The notes below the pieces were generated by a model. That model ran no database searches. It saw nothing but the letters and a program-made list of their open reading frames with translations, and was not told the origin of the DNA. Shown piece after piece: positions 56,933-64,000 of a stretch of 64,000 nucleotides of DNA. The stretch is from Rhizobium sp. Root1220 (GTDB taxonomy: Bacteria; Pseudomonadota; Alphaproteobacteria; Rhizobiales; Rhizobiaceae): contig NZ_LMDG01000033.1 of assembly GCF_001426265.1 (NCBI RefSeq), positions 62,001-126,000 on the forward strand, in the 5' to 3' direction. Every line of letters begins with the position of its first letter. Position 1 is the stretch's first letter. Made by a program: the position numbers and the translations under genes.

Positions 56933-57298
56933 ATGGCATTCGATCCGGTCAAGGAAGTCACGCTGTTTCACGATGCCATCAACAGGCTCGATTACGAGAT
57001 GATCGAGAATTATTTCGCCGAGGACGCGACCTATGTGTCGAACGGTGTGGGCAGCCTGTCGGGGCGCGCCGAAATCATGGTCGCCTTCCGCAAATACTTC
57101 GACGACTATCCCGATCAGACGGCCTTCAACACGCTGGTCGAGAGGGTCAGCCCGAATACCGGCCGTGCCGTGTGGTCGGTCCGCGCCACCCACAGCAAGA
57201 CCGGCAAGCCGCTGGTGCGCGAGGGCGAGGAGACCATCACCTTCAACGAAGACGGTCGCGTCACCCATGTCGCGGTGACGGACTATCAGGCGTTCTAG
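56933..57298 (+). CDS. NTF2-like/ketosteroid-isomerase-fold protein
   Basis: A 121-residue SnoaL-like cone fold (EVTLFHDAINRLDYEMIENYFAEDATYVSNGVGSLSGRAEIMVAFRKYFDDYPD, then WSVRATHSKTGKPLVREGEETITFNEDGRVTHVAVTDYQAF). It may be an isomerase or a ligand-binding protein. It begins 2 bp after the HAD stop and is the third gene of the mutY operon. Confidence 0.85.
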   Translation: MAFDPVKEVTLFHDAINRLDYEMIENYFAEDATYVSNGVGSLSGRAEIMVAFRKYFDDYPDQTAFNTLVERVSPNTGRAVWSVRATHSKTGKPLVREGEETITFNEDGRVTHVAVTDYQAF

Positions 57299-57448
57299 GC
57301 ACAGATACCTCACTCGTGAGGCGATGAGGAACGGCAAATTTCTCATCGCGTCAGGAACAATGAGTGACCTCGACGGTTTTGTGGGAGGCCGCGCATGACG
57401 CGGTTTTGAGCAAAACGATGATGTCAGCCGTGCTGACGGGAGGTTACG

Positions 57449-57526
57449 ATGGGTAGAGGTATCTTGCTTTGGTTTCTCGGGATTCCGATTCCGCTGATCC
57501 TGCTTATCATGCTGTTCTGGCACTAG
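57449..57526 (+). CDS. 25-residue hydrophobic peptide
   Basis: A very short gene: ATG 57449 has GGGAGG 6 bases upstream and the product is a single hydrophobic span (ILLWFLGIPIPLILLIML) with a charged start and a His end. Similar peptides with the IPIP core occur before membrane proteins in many proteobacteria. It ends 9 bp before the ATG of the next gene, with which it is probably co-translated. Confidence 0.5.
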   Translation: MGRGILLWFLGIPIPLILLIMLFWH

Positions 57527-57535
57527 GGGGTGGCG

Positions 57536-58447
57536 ATGTCGTTTACCTCCCCTGCGATGGCCGCGGATGCGCCACTGGAATCATCGTCGTCGGCCGTCAG
57601 TTGGGGTCCAATCATTGCAGGCACGCTGACGGCGACGGCTATTTCCCTGATTTTCCTGCTGATCGGCTCCGGTTTCGGCCTGACAATGGTATCGCCCTGG
57701 TCGCATGACAGCGCGTCCCTTACCGCCGTTGGCGCCACTGCGGCGATCTGGCTGATCGTGGTGCAATGGGTTTCGGCGGGCCTTGGCGGCTATCTGACCG
57801 GCCGTTTGCGCACAAAATGGGTCGGCGTTCACACATACGAGGTGTTTTTCCGCGATACCGCGCACGGGTTCCTGGCCTGGGCGTTGGCAACGGTGCTCGT
57901 CGCCAGCGTTCTTGGTTCGGCGCTGTCCGCCATCGTCAGCACCGGCACGCAGGCAACGGCGACGGCCGTGGGCGCGGTCGGCGCCGCGGGTGCTGCAACA
58001 GCCGCAAGTGCCGGGGATAGCAACAGCGGGTTCGCTCCGGCCTACTTCACCGACGCGCTGCTGCGCCCCGCCAATACCGCTCCGACAGCTGGCAACCAGA
58101 GCGATGAAGCCGTGAGCGCTCAGGTTACCCGCGTGCTGATGAACGGTATTGTGGACGGGAAGCTTTCTGCCGATGACCAGGCCTATGTCGAGCAGGTCGT
58201 CGCCTCGCGCGCCGGCCTGTCAGCCACCGACGCAAAGGCGCGCGTCGATGCTGTTCTCAAGCGGATCGACGACACGAAGCTGGCCGCTCAGGAAGCCGCG
58301 GATACGGCGCGCAAGGCAGCATCGGCCGTGGCGCTGGTGGGTGCGCTGTCACTGTTCGTCGGCGCCTTCATTGCGAGTGTCGCGGCTGCGATCGGTGGTC
58401 GCCAGCGTGACGAGGACGAGGAGCGAATGGCACTGCTTGGGCGCTGA
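57536..58447 (+). CDS. Hypothetical membrane protein with Ala-rich periplasmic region
   Basis: A 303-residue protein. Three hydrophobic regions near residues 23-55, 70-92 and 105-130 precede a variable Ala/Thr-rich stretch (TATAVGAVGAAGAATAASAG). A helical segment (VTRVLMNGIVDGKLSADDQAYVEQVVASRAGLSATDAKARVDAVLKRID) follows, and a last membrane helix (SAVALVGALSLFVGAFIASVAAAIGG) with an acidic C-terminus. Such proteins are common in rhizobia. No function assigned. ATG 57536 has GGGGG upstream; GTG 57530 would add two residues. Confidence 0.8.
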   Translation: MSFTSPAMAADAPLESSSSAVSWGPIIAGTLTATAISLIFLLIGSGFGLTMVSPWSHDSASLTAVGATAAIWLIVVQWVSAGLGGYLTGRLRTKWVGVHTYEVFFRDTAHGFLAWALATVLVASVLGSALSAIVSTGTQATATAVGAVGAAGAATAASAGDSNSGFAPAYFTDALLRPANTAPTAGNQSDEAVSAQVTRVLMNGIVDGKLSADDQAYVEQVVASRAGLSATDAKARVDAVLKRIDDTKLAAQEAADTARKAASAVALVGALSLFVGAFIASVAAAIGGRQRDEDEERMALLGR

Positions 58448-58525
58448 GCTCATCCCCAAGTTTTAAAGGAAGCAATAGCCGCTCGGAAATCGGGCGTCTA
58501 TTGCATTGTCGCGGGGCTTGCAATT

Positions 58526-58602
58526 GAAGACGCCCGGGCTGTTGATCCCCGGGCGCCTTCTACCTTCTTCCGCAACTGGAGGTACAAAAAACCGGAAGAA
58601 GG
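58526..58602. terminator. Two inverted repeats between the membrane protein and ccrM
   Basis: First repeat: CGCCCGGG (58531-58538) and CCCGGGCG (58548-58555), extended by GAAG/CTTC with one mismatch. Second repeat: CCTTCTTCCG (58563-58572) and CGGAAGAAGG (58593-58602) with a 20-nt loop. They lie between convergent genes and are likely terminators in both directions. Confidence 0.6.
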
Positions 58603-58624
58603 CAGTCTCGATCAGACTTCAGCA

Positions 58625-59755
58625 TCATCCCGCGTTTGCCAGATCACTGCGGATGACAGACCGCAGATCGTCGATCGGGCGCAGGGATTGCCCGTCGTCG
58701 AAGTGCCAGAATGTCCATCCGTTGCATGCATCAAGACCCTGGACCTTTGCGCCAAGACGATGAATGGAACCGGCCTCGCCACCGGACGCGACCGTGCCGT
58801 CGGCGCGAACGATCGCGCTGTGGCGACGGCGCGCATCGGTCAGCACCTGACCGGGCTTGATGAGGCCGCTTTCCACCAGCACGTTGAAAGCCACGCGGAC
58901 TTCCTGCTTCTTGCCGGTCATGACGGTGAGTTCGGCCTTACCGAGCGGTTCCACCGCTTCAATCCGGGCGGATGCCGCGTCGATGTAATCCTGCTCGCGC
59001 TCGATGCCGACGAAGTGGCGACCGAGGCGCTTGGCAACCGCACCTGTGGTGCCGGAGCCGAAGAACGGGTCGAGGATGATATCGCCCGGCTTCGAGGACG
59101 CCATGATGACACGCGCCAACAACGCTTCCGGCTTCTGCGTCGGATGCACCTTCTTGCCGTCGTCGCCCTTCAGGCGCTCGCCACCGCTGCAGATCGGGAA
59201 CAGCCAGTCGGAGCGCATCTGGACATCATCGTTGGCAGCCTTCATGGCGTCGTAGTTGAAGGTGTAGCCCTTGGCCTTGGCATTCGGGCTCGCCCAGATC
59301 ATCGTCTCATGCGCGTTCTGGAAGCGGCGGCCCTTGAAATTAGGCATAGGGTTGGTCTTGCGCCAGACGATGTCGTTGAGGATCCAGAAGTTCAGATCCT
59401 GCAGCGTTGCACCGACGCGGAAAATGTTGTGATAGGAGCCGATGACCCAGAGCGTGCCGGTCGGCTTCAATACGCGGCGGCAGGCCAGAAGCCAGGCGCG
59501 GGTGAAGGCATCATAGGCTTCGAAGGAAGCAAACTGATCCCACTCGTCATCGACGGCGTCGACCAGCGACTGGTCCGGACGGTGCAGGTTGCCGCCGAGC
59601 TGCAGATTGTATGGCGGGTCGGCGAAAATGACGTCTACGGAGTGGGTCGGCAGGGCTTCAAGGGCGGCAACGCAATCACCCTTGATGATCGTGTCGATCC
59701 AGGAACCCGGCTTCGCGGAGGCCTTGAGATCGGCAAGCGGAAATACTGACGCCAT
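58625..59755 (-). CDS. ccrM: Cell-cycle-regulated DNA adenine methyltransferase (GANTC)
   Basis: Methylates the adenine of GANTC in alphaproteobacteria and is made late in the cell cycle. The 376-residue beta-class enzyme has DPPYNLQLGG near residue 46 before the SAM motif DPFFGSGTTGAVAKRLGRHFVGIE near 230. The C-terminal extension (LVESGLIKPGQVLTDARRRHSAIVRADGTVAS, GSIHRLGAKVQGLDACNGWTFWHF) is specific for CcrM and needed for DNA recognition. Length matches rhizobial CcrM. Its upstream 145 bp contain repeated GGTTACC motifs. Confidence 0.96.
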   Translation of the reverse strand: MASVFPLADLKASAKPGSWIDTIIKGDCVAALEALPTHSVDVIFADPPYNLQLGGNLHRPDQSLVDAVDDEWDQFASFEAYDAFTRAWLLACRRVLKPTGTLWVIGSYHNIFRVGATLQDLNFWILNDIVWRKTNPMPNFKGRRFQNAHETMIWASPNAKAKGYTFNYDAMKAANDDVQMRSDWLFPICSGGERLKGDDGKKVHPTQKPEALLARVIMASSKPGDIILDPFFGSGTTGAVAKRLGRHFVGIEREQDYIDAASARIEAVEPLGKAELTVMTGKKQEVRVAFNVLVESGLIKPGQVLTDARRRHSAIVRADGTVASGGEAGSIHRLGAKVQGLDACNGWTFWHFDDGQSLRPIDDLRSVIRSDLANAG

Positions 59756-59788
59756 CTTGAAACTCGCTCATACACATTACGCTTTTTA

Positions 59789-59822
59789 CTGGCTGTTATG
59801 GTTACCCAGTTTGGTTACCAAA
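59789..59822 (-). promoter_or_regulatory. Direct repeat in the ccrM promoter region
   Basis: Two copies of GGTTACC (plus strand), with starts 12 bp apart, lie in 59789-59822; on the ccrM strand they read GGTAACC, close to the half-site TTAACC of CtrA-like cell-cycle sites. CcrM expression depends on CtrA in relatives, so these may be CtrA contacts; evidence is only similarity and position. Confidence 0.3.
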
Positions 59823-59857
59823 GCCTGAATTGCCGAGCGATTTTGGGAAAATAGTTC

Positions 59858-59877
59858 GGAGGCGCACCCGCGCCTCC
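59858..59877 (-). terminator. GC hairpin after the ABM-domain gene
   Basis: Arms GGAGGCGC (59858-59865) and GCGCCTCC (59870-59877), 4-nt loop, 25 bp after the stop of the ABM gene on the minus strand; a short T-containing tract follows. Confidence 0.55.
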
Positions 59878-59901
59878 TCCATTGCAGCGGCTCGCCTCTC
59901 C

Positions 59902-60252
59902 TCAAACCGCGTCATGCATGCGGCGACTGTCGGCCGGCGCTTCGGCGCGCTCGTTCATCCCGTAGTCTCGAACGATGTGACCGATGCGCAAGCGATAATC
60001 CGCGAAAATGCCGTTGCGGCCGGCTGCCTGGGCGGCGCGGTGTACCTCGAGATTGCGCCATTCCCTGACGGCGTCCTCGTCACGCCAGAACGAAAGTGAC
60101 AGCAGCTTGCCACGCGTCGCGAGGCTTTCGAAACGCTCTATTGAGATGAACCCGTCGACCGTTTCCAGTTCGGCGCGCAATTCGCCGGCGAGATCGAGGT
60201 ATTTGTGGCGTTCGCCCATATAGGGCAGGACTTCGAAGATGACGGCGATCAT
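59902..60252 (-). CDS. Antibiotic biosynthesis monooxygenase (ABM) domain protein
   Basis: A 116-residue ferredoxin-like ABM protein (MIAVIFEVLPYMGERHKYLDLAGELRAELETVDGFISIERFESLATRGKLLSLSFWRDEDAVREWRNLEVHRAAQAAG). These small proteins act as monooxygenases or ligand-binding dimers. Its ATG overlaps the stop of the NIPSNAP-like gene by 4 bp, so both are made together. Both are divergent from an ArsR-type regulator at 60651, which probably controls them. Confidence 0.87.
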   Translation of the reverse strand: MIAVIFEVLPYMGERHKYLDLAGELRAELETVDGFISIERFESLATRGKLLSLSFWRDEDAVREWRNLEVHRAAQAAGRNGIFADYRLRIGHIVRDYGMNERAEAPADSRRMHDAV

Positions 60253-60578
60253 GACAGCACCAGCCTTGCGTGAGGTAGGGACACATTCTTCAGGAAGATA
60301 CGGTCTTCCTTGAGGATGAAGCGTTCGCGCCTGGCGAATTGGTAGTTCTCCTTGCCAAGCGGGTCGGCGGCAAGGCGTACGCGATAGGCTTCATAGGCGG
60401 CAAGGCTTTCGATGTTGTAGACGCCGTAGGCCGCTGTCGCCGATCCTTCATGCGGGGCGAAATAGCCGACGAGATCGGCGCCGTTGCGCGGGATCGCCTG
60501 GCCCCAGTTGTGCGCATATTCGGAAAATTCGTCCTTCTTGAACGGGTCGATCTCGTAGCGAATGAAGCAGGTTATCAT
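60249..60578 (-). CDS. NIPSNAP-family protein
   Basis: A 109-residue ferredoxin-like fold (MITCFIRYEIDPFKKDEFSEYAHNWGQAIPRNGADLVGYFAPHEGSATAAYGVYNIESLAAYEAYRVRLAADPLGKENYQFARRERFILKEDRIFL), a NIPSNAP domain, related in fold to ABM proteins. Function unknown. It is co-translated with the ABM gene (ATGA overlap) and divergent from the regulator at 60651 (72 bp). ATG 60578 has GGAGACAA upstream. Confidence 0.87.
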   Translation of the reverse strand: MITCFIRYEIDPFKKDEFSEYAHNWGQAIPRNGADLVGYFAPHEGSATAAYGVYNIESLAAYEAYRVRLAADPLGKENYQFARRERFILKEDRIFLKNVSLPHARLVLS

Positions 60579-60650
60579 CGTTGTCTCCTTGTCCTGTGAG
60601 ACAGGTTTTCTCATGTTGCCGGACGACAATGCTTCGGTTACCATCGAAGT

Positions 60651-61379
60651 ATGAAAGAAGGACCGGACATAGCCCAGATCGGGGCTCTCATCGGCGATCC
60701 CGCCCGTGCCAACATGCTGACCGCACTGATGGGCGGAAAGGCACTAACCGCGACAGAGCTTGCGGCCGCCGGTGGCATCACCGTGCAGACGGCGAGCTCG
60801 CATCTCGCGAAACTAGAGGCCGGGCAGTTGCTCGCGCAGCGCAAGCAAGGTCGACATCGTTACTTCACGCTGGCGGATGATGGCGTCGGCAAGCTGCTCG
60901 AGAGCATCATGGGATTTGCCGCCGGACGTGGGCATCTGCGTCATCGGCCGGGACCGAAGGAGCCGGCGCTGCGCAAGGCGAGGATCTGCTATGATCACCT
61001 CGCAGGCGACTATGGCGTGCGGATGCTGGACAGCCTTGTCGCCAAGGGCGCGATCGATGTGATCGGCGACGGGTTGGCGTTGACCGACAAGGGCGAGAGC
61101 GAACTGAAATGCATCGGCATCGATATCGGCGATCTCAAATCATCGCGCCGTCCGCTTTGCCGCTCCTGCCTCGACTGGAGCGAACGACGGGCGCATCTCG
61201 CCGGAAGCCTCGGGAAGGCGCTGCTTTCGAACTTCTTCGACAAGGGCTGGGCGCGGCGCACGGCAGAAAGCCGGTCGGTCATCTTCTCACCGGAGGCCGA
61301 GCGTCAGTTTCTTATGCTTTTCCCTGTGGAGTTCGCGGGCGGCTTGACACCTCGCGAGGGTCAACCAGCGCAGCTTTGA
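60651..61379 (+). CDS. ArsR-type winged-helix regulator with long C-terminal domain
   Basis: A 242-residue regulator. The N-terminal winged helix is clear (IGALIGDPARANMLTALMGGKALTATELAAAGGITVQTASSHLAKLEAGQLLAQRKQGRHRYFTLAD). The second half (YDHLAGDYGVRMLDSLVAKGAIDVIGDGLALTDKGESELKCIGIDIGDLKSSRRPLCRSCLDWSERRAHLAGSLGKALL) includes a CRSCLDW motif typical of this larger ArsR subgroup and may bind a metal or thiol ligand. It is divergent from the NIPSNAP-ABM pair. Its last 68 bp overlap the 3' end of the opposite DUF1284 gene. Confidence 0.87.
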   Translation: MKEGPDIAQIGALIGDPARANMLTALMGGKALTATELAAAGGITVQTASSHLAKLEAGQLLAQRKQGRHRYFTLADDGVGKLLESIMGFAAGRGHLRHRPGPKEPALRKARICYDHLAGDYGVRMLDSLVAKGAIDVIGDGLALTDKGESELKCIGIDIGDLKSSRRPLCRSCLDWSERRAHLAGSLGKALLSNFFDKGWARRTAESRSVIFSPEAERQFLMLFPVEFAGGLTPREGQPAQL

Positions 61380-61776
61380 AGCCGCCATCTGCAACATGAC
61401 TGCAAAGCTCCCCCCATTCGCAACCGCCGCAAGCATTGCGGATGGTGCCGAGAGCGAAGTTGCGTCGCAGCCTTCGCAGCAGCATCGTGTCGGGTAGAAT
61501 GCGCACGCCCTCTCTGACATCGGCCTGCACCAGGCGACCGACAGCTGCCGCAGCCGCCTCGTCGCGGATCCCGACACTGGCATTGTGACAATGCGCGGCG
61601 GCGCCCGACAACAGCGGCGCGCAGATGTCGTCGGGGCCGGAGACGATCTCGATCTCCTCCCCCAAGGACAGCCGCTCGGCAATCCGCTTGTAGTTCGCGG
61701 TGAAGGCCGGCGTATAGCCTTCACCGACGAAGGTCAGCATGCAGAGCAGATGGTGGGCACGAAGCCGTACAGTCAC
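61312..61776 (-). CDS. DUF1284-domain protein
   Basis: A 154-residue Cys-rich protein (VRLRAHHLLCMLTFVGEGYTPAFTANYKRIAERLSLGEEIEIVSGPDDICAPL, then AHCHNASVGIRDEAA and IRNACGGCEWGELCSHV). The cysteines and histidines suggest a metal or Fe-S site. GTG 61776 lies one base after the bioY stop, so the two are translationally linked; an earlier start at 61803 would run inside bioY. Its 3' end overlaps the opposite ArsR gene by 68 bp. Function unknown. Confidence 0.78.
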   Translation of the reverse strand: MTVRLRAHHLLCMLTFVGEGYTPAFTANYKRIAERLSLGEEIEIVSGPDDICAPLLSGAAAHCHNASVGIRDEAAAAAVGRLVQADVREGVRILPDTMLLRRLRRNFALGTIRNACGGCEWGELCSHVADGGFKAALVDPREVSSRPRTPQGKA

Positions 61777-61777
61777 A

Positions 61778-62356
61778 TCAGCGCCCGGTGTAGATGCGCA
61801 CACCCTTGAGTACGGCAGCCGCCAGCGCCGATTTCAGCACAGCACCGAGAATGAAGGGCGCAACACCGAACAACCATGCCTTTTCCATGCCCAACAGGCC
61901 GGCGAGCCAAAGACCGCCGATCGCAAGGCAAAGCACATTGGCGGCCAGATGCGCGCCGAAGCTGCGGATCACCTTGTCGCCCGTCCAGCCACGCTCGGTC
62001 AGCCAGCCGGCAAGGGCGGCTACCACGGGGAAGGAGGCGAGATAGCCAGCCGTGGGGCCGGCGAATGGTGCAAGGCCACCGGCGCCGTTGGCCAGCACCG
62101 GGAACCCGACCGCGGCCTCCGCAAGCCAGGCAAGGACAGTCACCGCTCCGAGGCGCCAGCCGTATAGCGCACCGATCATTGTCACCGCAAATGTCTGCAT
62201 TGTTACCGGAACCGGCACCATCGGAACCGAGATCTGCGAGGCGAGCGCGAGGACCAGCGTTCCGGCGAGCACAAAGGCAGACTTGACGGCGAGCGAGCGC
62301 GCGGAAAGGCGCAACGGGTCGAAAACGAGCTTGGGCGACTGATCGAAGACAGACAT
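61778..62356 (-). CDS. bioY: Biotin transporter BioY
   Basis: The substrate-binding S component for biotin uptake. A 192-residue inner-membrane protein with about six helices and the BioY motifs VPMVPVPVTMQTFAVTMIGALYGWRLG, GFPVLANGAGGLAPFAGPTAGYLASFP. No bioM or bioN energising genes are adjacent, so it works alone or with a shared energy module. Two BioR boxes lie upstream (62375 and 62526), and the bioR gene itself is next in line on the same strand. ATG 62356 has AAGGAG upstream. Confidence 0.93.
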   Translation of the reverse strand: MSVFDQSPKLVFDPLRLSARSLAVKSAFVLAGTLVLALASQISVPMVPVPVTMQTFAVTMIGALYGWRLGAVTVLAWLAEAAVGFPVLANGAGGLAPFAGPTAGYLASFPVVAALAGWLTERGWTGDKVIRSFGAHLAANVLCLAIGGLWLAGLLGMEKAWLFGVAPFILGAVLKSALAAAVLKGVRIYTGR

Positions 62357-62374
62357 GCATTTCTCCTTCATGAA

Positions 62375-62384
62375 TTATAGATAA
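62375..62384 (-). promoter_or_regulatory. BioR box 1 (bioY)
   Basis: TTATAGATAA on the plus strand, TTATCTATAA on the coding strand, the known alphaproteobacterial BioR target, 19 bp before the bioY start. Repressor binding here would block bioY when biotin is plentiful. Confidence 0.85.
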
Positions 62385-62525
62385 TTTTTGATTCCATCTA
62401 TTTTATGAAAGAGATTCCGCGCTTATGCAAGCCGTTCCCAACGCCGAAAAGGCCCGGGCCGCTCGCGACACGACCATAAAATGTAGCAAAATGGCCTTTT
62501 CATGCGACTTTTCGCGCTATAAAAA

Positions 62526-62535
62526 TTATCTATAA
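62526..62535 (-). promoter_or_regulatory. BioR box 2 (bioY)
   Basis: TTATCTATAA, the same box in the opposite orientation, 150 bp from box 1. The flanks agree too: TATAGATAATTTTT at box 1 and its exact complement here. It lies just after the bioR stop and about 170 bp upstream of bioY. Confidence 0.8.
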
Positions 62536-62543
62536 TTTCTAAT

Positions 62544-63215
62544 TCAGCCAACGATTGCGAAGACGTCGCTGACGTTTGTGCCCCTTTGGGCGGATTTCGG
62601 CGCACGGCCGATCCATTGGACATGCCGCTCTAGGATAGAAGCGGCCTCTTCCACCCTGCCCTGACGCAAAGCGAGCAAGATAGCGCGGTGGTCATGGTCG
62701 GTGCGTTTTTCCCAGCCCGATCGCCATGCGGAAAACAGAAAGCGAGCGCTTGCCGCATGCAGATCATCGATCGAGGCAAGCAAACGGTTCATGCCGCAGG
62801 GCGCAAGGATCAGCCTGTGGAAGCGGCGGTTGGCGTCTTCCCATGCGTGGACGTCGACGGCGACATCGCCTTCGCGGGCGGCTTCCTCGGCGGCATCAAG
62901 AATAGCTGGCGTGAGGTGATTGGCCGCGTGTCGCAGCGCCAGGACCTCGAGCGCCGCGCGCATTTCGGCAACCTCGCGCACCTCCTTCAGATCGAAGGAG
63001 GCGACACGCACGCCGCGACGCGGTTCGCTGATGGCGAGCCCCTGTGCTTCCAGCCGGCGAAAGGCCTCACGTACAGGCACATGGCTGGTTCCGAACTCCT
63101 CGGCGATGTGATCCTGACGCAGGCGCAGGCCCGCCGACAGTTCACCGCGAACTATGCGGTCGGCAAGCACGCGGCTGATGCGGCTTGCGATTGTGTCTTC
63201 CGGTTCCTTGGCCAT
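62544..63215 (-). CDS. bioR: GntR-family biotin regulator BioR
   Basis: A 223-residue FadR-type GntR regulator: N-terminal winged helix (ASRISRVLADRIVRGELSAGLRLRQDHIAEEFGTSHVPVREAFRRLEAQGLAISEPRRGVRVASF) and C-terminal FCD domain (REVAEMRAALEVLALRHAANHLTPAILDAAEEAA, HRLILAPCGMNRLLASIDDLHAA). The identity as BioR is drawn from position beside bioY and the two TTATCTATAA boxes, which BioR of Agrobacterium and Brucella recognises. It lies upstream of bioY on the same strand. The start is ATG 63215. Confidence 0.88.
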   Translation of the reverse strand: MAKEPEDTIASRISRVLADRIVRGELSAGLRLRQDHIAEEFGTSHVPVREAFRRLEAQGLAISEPRRGVRVASFDLKEVREVAEMRAALEVLALRHAANHLTPAILDAAEEAAREGDVAVDVHAWEDANRRFHRLILAPCGMNRLLASIDDLHAASARFLFSAWRSGWEKRTDHDHRAILLALRQGRVEEAASILERHVQWIGRAPKSAQRGTNVSDVFAIVG

Positions 63216-63364
63216 ATCAATCCATTAGAGGGCGGGCCGTGGCTTGTCGAGGCAGCAGCAGACCTAGCCGCCCCAGTTCCGCATGCCAGACATGCCGCGC
63301 TGCCGGTTGAGATCAGGCGAAGCATCGTGTAAAGCGGCACTTTCCCAAACAAGGCTTGAGCTAC

Positions 63365-64000
63365 ATGAACGGTTTCGACCTCATCATTTTCGACTGCGAC
63401 GGCGTTCTGGTCGATTCCGAAATCATCGCTGCGGATGTCGAATCCAAGCTTCTGACGGAAGCCGGTTACCCGATCAGCATCGAGGAAATGGGCGAGCGCT
63501 TCGCCGGCATGACCTGGCAGAACATTCTGCTGCAGGTCGAGCGCGAAGCGAGCATTCCGATTTCCGCGTCCCTGCTCGACAAGTCCGAGAAATTGCTTGA
63601 TCTGCGGCTGGAACAAGACGTGCAGGCAATCGCCGGCATCGAAGCCGCCGTGTCGCGACTGACGCTGAAGCGCTGCATCTGCTCGAATTCCAGCACGGCG
63701 CGCCTCGACATGATGCTCACCAAGGTCGGCCTGAAGCCGCTGTTTGCGCCCAACATCTTCTCGGCGAAGGACCTTGGGCCTGACCGGGTCAAGCCGAAGC
63801 CGGACATTTTCCTGCACGGCGCCAAGCAGATGGGTGTTTCGCCCGATCGAGTCGTCGTCGTTGAAGATTCCGTTCACGGCGTCCACGCCGCACGGGCGGC
63901 CGGCATGCGCGTCATCGGCTTCACCGGTGCATCGCATACCTACCCAGCGCATGCGGACCGACTGACGGAAGCAGGCGCCGAAACCGTGATTTCGCGCATG
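63365..64000 (+). CDS. HAD-superfamily phosphatase, 3' end cut by window
   Basis: An open frame of 212 codons from ATG 63365 to the window end, with no stop, so the C-terminus is missing. It is a HAD-IA phosphatase of the beta-phosphoglucomutase/phosphoglycolate type: motif I DLIIFDCDGVLVDSE (DxD), motif II RCICSNSS, Lys in DRVKPKPDIFLHGAKQMG and motif IV VVVEDSVHGVHAARAAGM. Substrate not known; sugar phosphates are usual. It reads away from bioR with 149 bp between the starts. Confidence 0.88.
   Translation, partial: MNGFDLIIFDCDGVLVDSEIIAADVESKLLTEAGYPISIEEMGERFAGMTWQNILLQVEREASIPISASLLDKSEKLLDLRLEQDVQAIAGIEAAVSRLTLKRCICSNSSTARLDMMLTKVGLKPLFAPNIFSAKDLGPDRVKPKPDIFLHGAKQMGVSPDRVVVVEDSVHGVHAARAAGMRVIGFTGASHTYPAHADRLTEAGAETVISRM

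Noticed and set aside
1..64000. Insertion sequences, prophage genes, CRISPR arrays, rRNA genes
   Set aside because: No transposase, integrase, phage structural gene, repeat-spacer array or rRNA segment was seen. The two tRNA genes at 42.2 and 43.5 kb show no adjacent integrase or duplicated tRNA end.

Overview
The window is GC-rich, densely coded DNA from an alphaproteobacterium, most likely a member of Rhizobiaceae close to Sinorhizobium/Ensifer. The markers are betBA beside cysHDN, the cell-cycle methyltransferase CcrM, a BioR/BioY pair with BioR boxes, a patatin-adc-bdhA ketone-body/PHB operon, pyruvate phosphate dikinase and SMC. No insertion sequence, prophage, CRISPR array or rRNA was found. 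The left and right parts look like core chromosome; the middle (about 7.2-38.5 kb) looks like a patchwork of accessory stress and catabolic modules, each with its own regulator.

Layout. 1-2.0 kb: end of betB and all of betA (glycine betaine synthesis). 2.0-7.2 kb: a two-gene envelope operon, an Fe-S-type Rrf2 regulator divergent from cysH-cysD-cysN (sulfate activation and reduction). 7.2-18.2 kb: GNAT acetyltransferase, ureidoglycine aminohydrolase, an AraC/SDR divergent pair, a small HTH protein, a Tat-exported alpha/beta hydrolase divergent from a DUF4242-adenylate cyclase fusion, a LysR gene followed by SDR, DsbA-like and tautomerase genes, and an AEC transporter. 18.2-26 kb: formamidase, then an oxidative-damage block (ohr, msrA, dipZ) divergent from an OmpR/EnvZ-type two-component system. 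26-33.6 kb: flavin monooxygenase, second Rrf2 regulator, MscS channel, a cupin/NAD(P)-binding/AhpD-like operon, LysR, and an ArsR-SRPBCC-GFA operon. 33.8-38.5 kb: a second Tat-exported epoxide hydrolase-like protein, an HtrA-like protease, a VOC protein and an MscS channel with a cNMP-binding tail. 38.5-41.8 kb: bdhA, adc, patatin. 42-64 kb: core genes, namely tRNA-Pro, tRNA-Gln, small lipoproteins, ppdK, smc, a DsbA, a DciA-like protein, mutY, ccrM, small oxygenase-like genes, bioY, bioR and a HAD phosphatase cut by the window end.

The most interesting signal is regulatory. A 45-bp element with fixed spacing (21 positions invariant in four copies) lies upstream of dipZ-msrA, of ohr, and of both Tat-exported alpha/beta hydrolases, which are spread over 21 kb. 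It carries TACA-like repeats in 10-bp phase, as expected for an OmpR-family activator, and the only OmpR-family regulator in the window is divergent from dipZ. I infer an envelope or thiol/peroxide-stress regulon. A second signal is a 19-bp palindrome in front of the second Rrf2 gene that recurs as a tandem pair in front of the AhpD-like operon 3.4 kb away.
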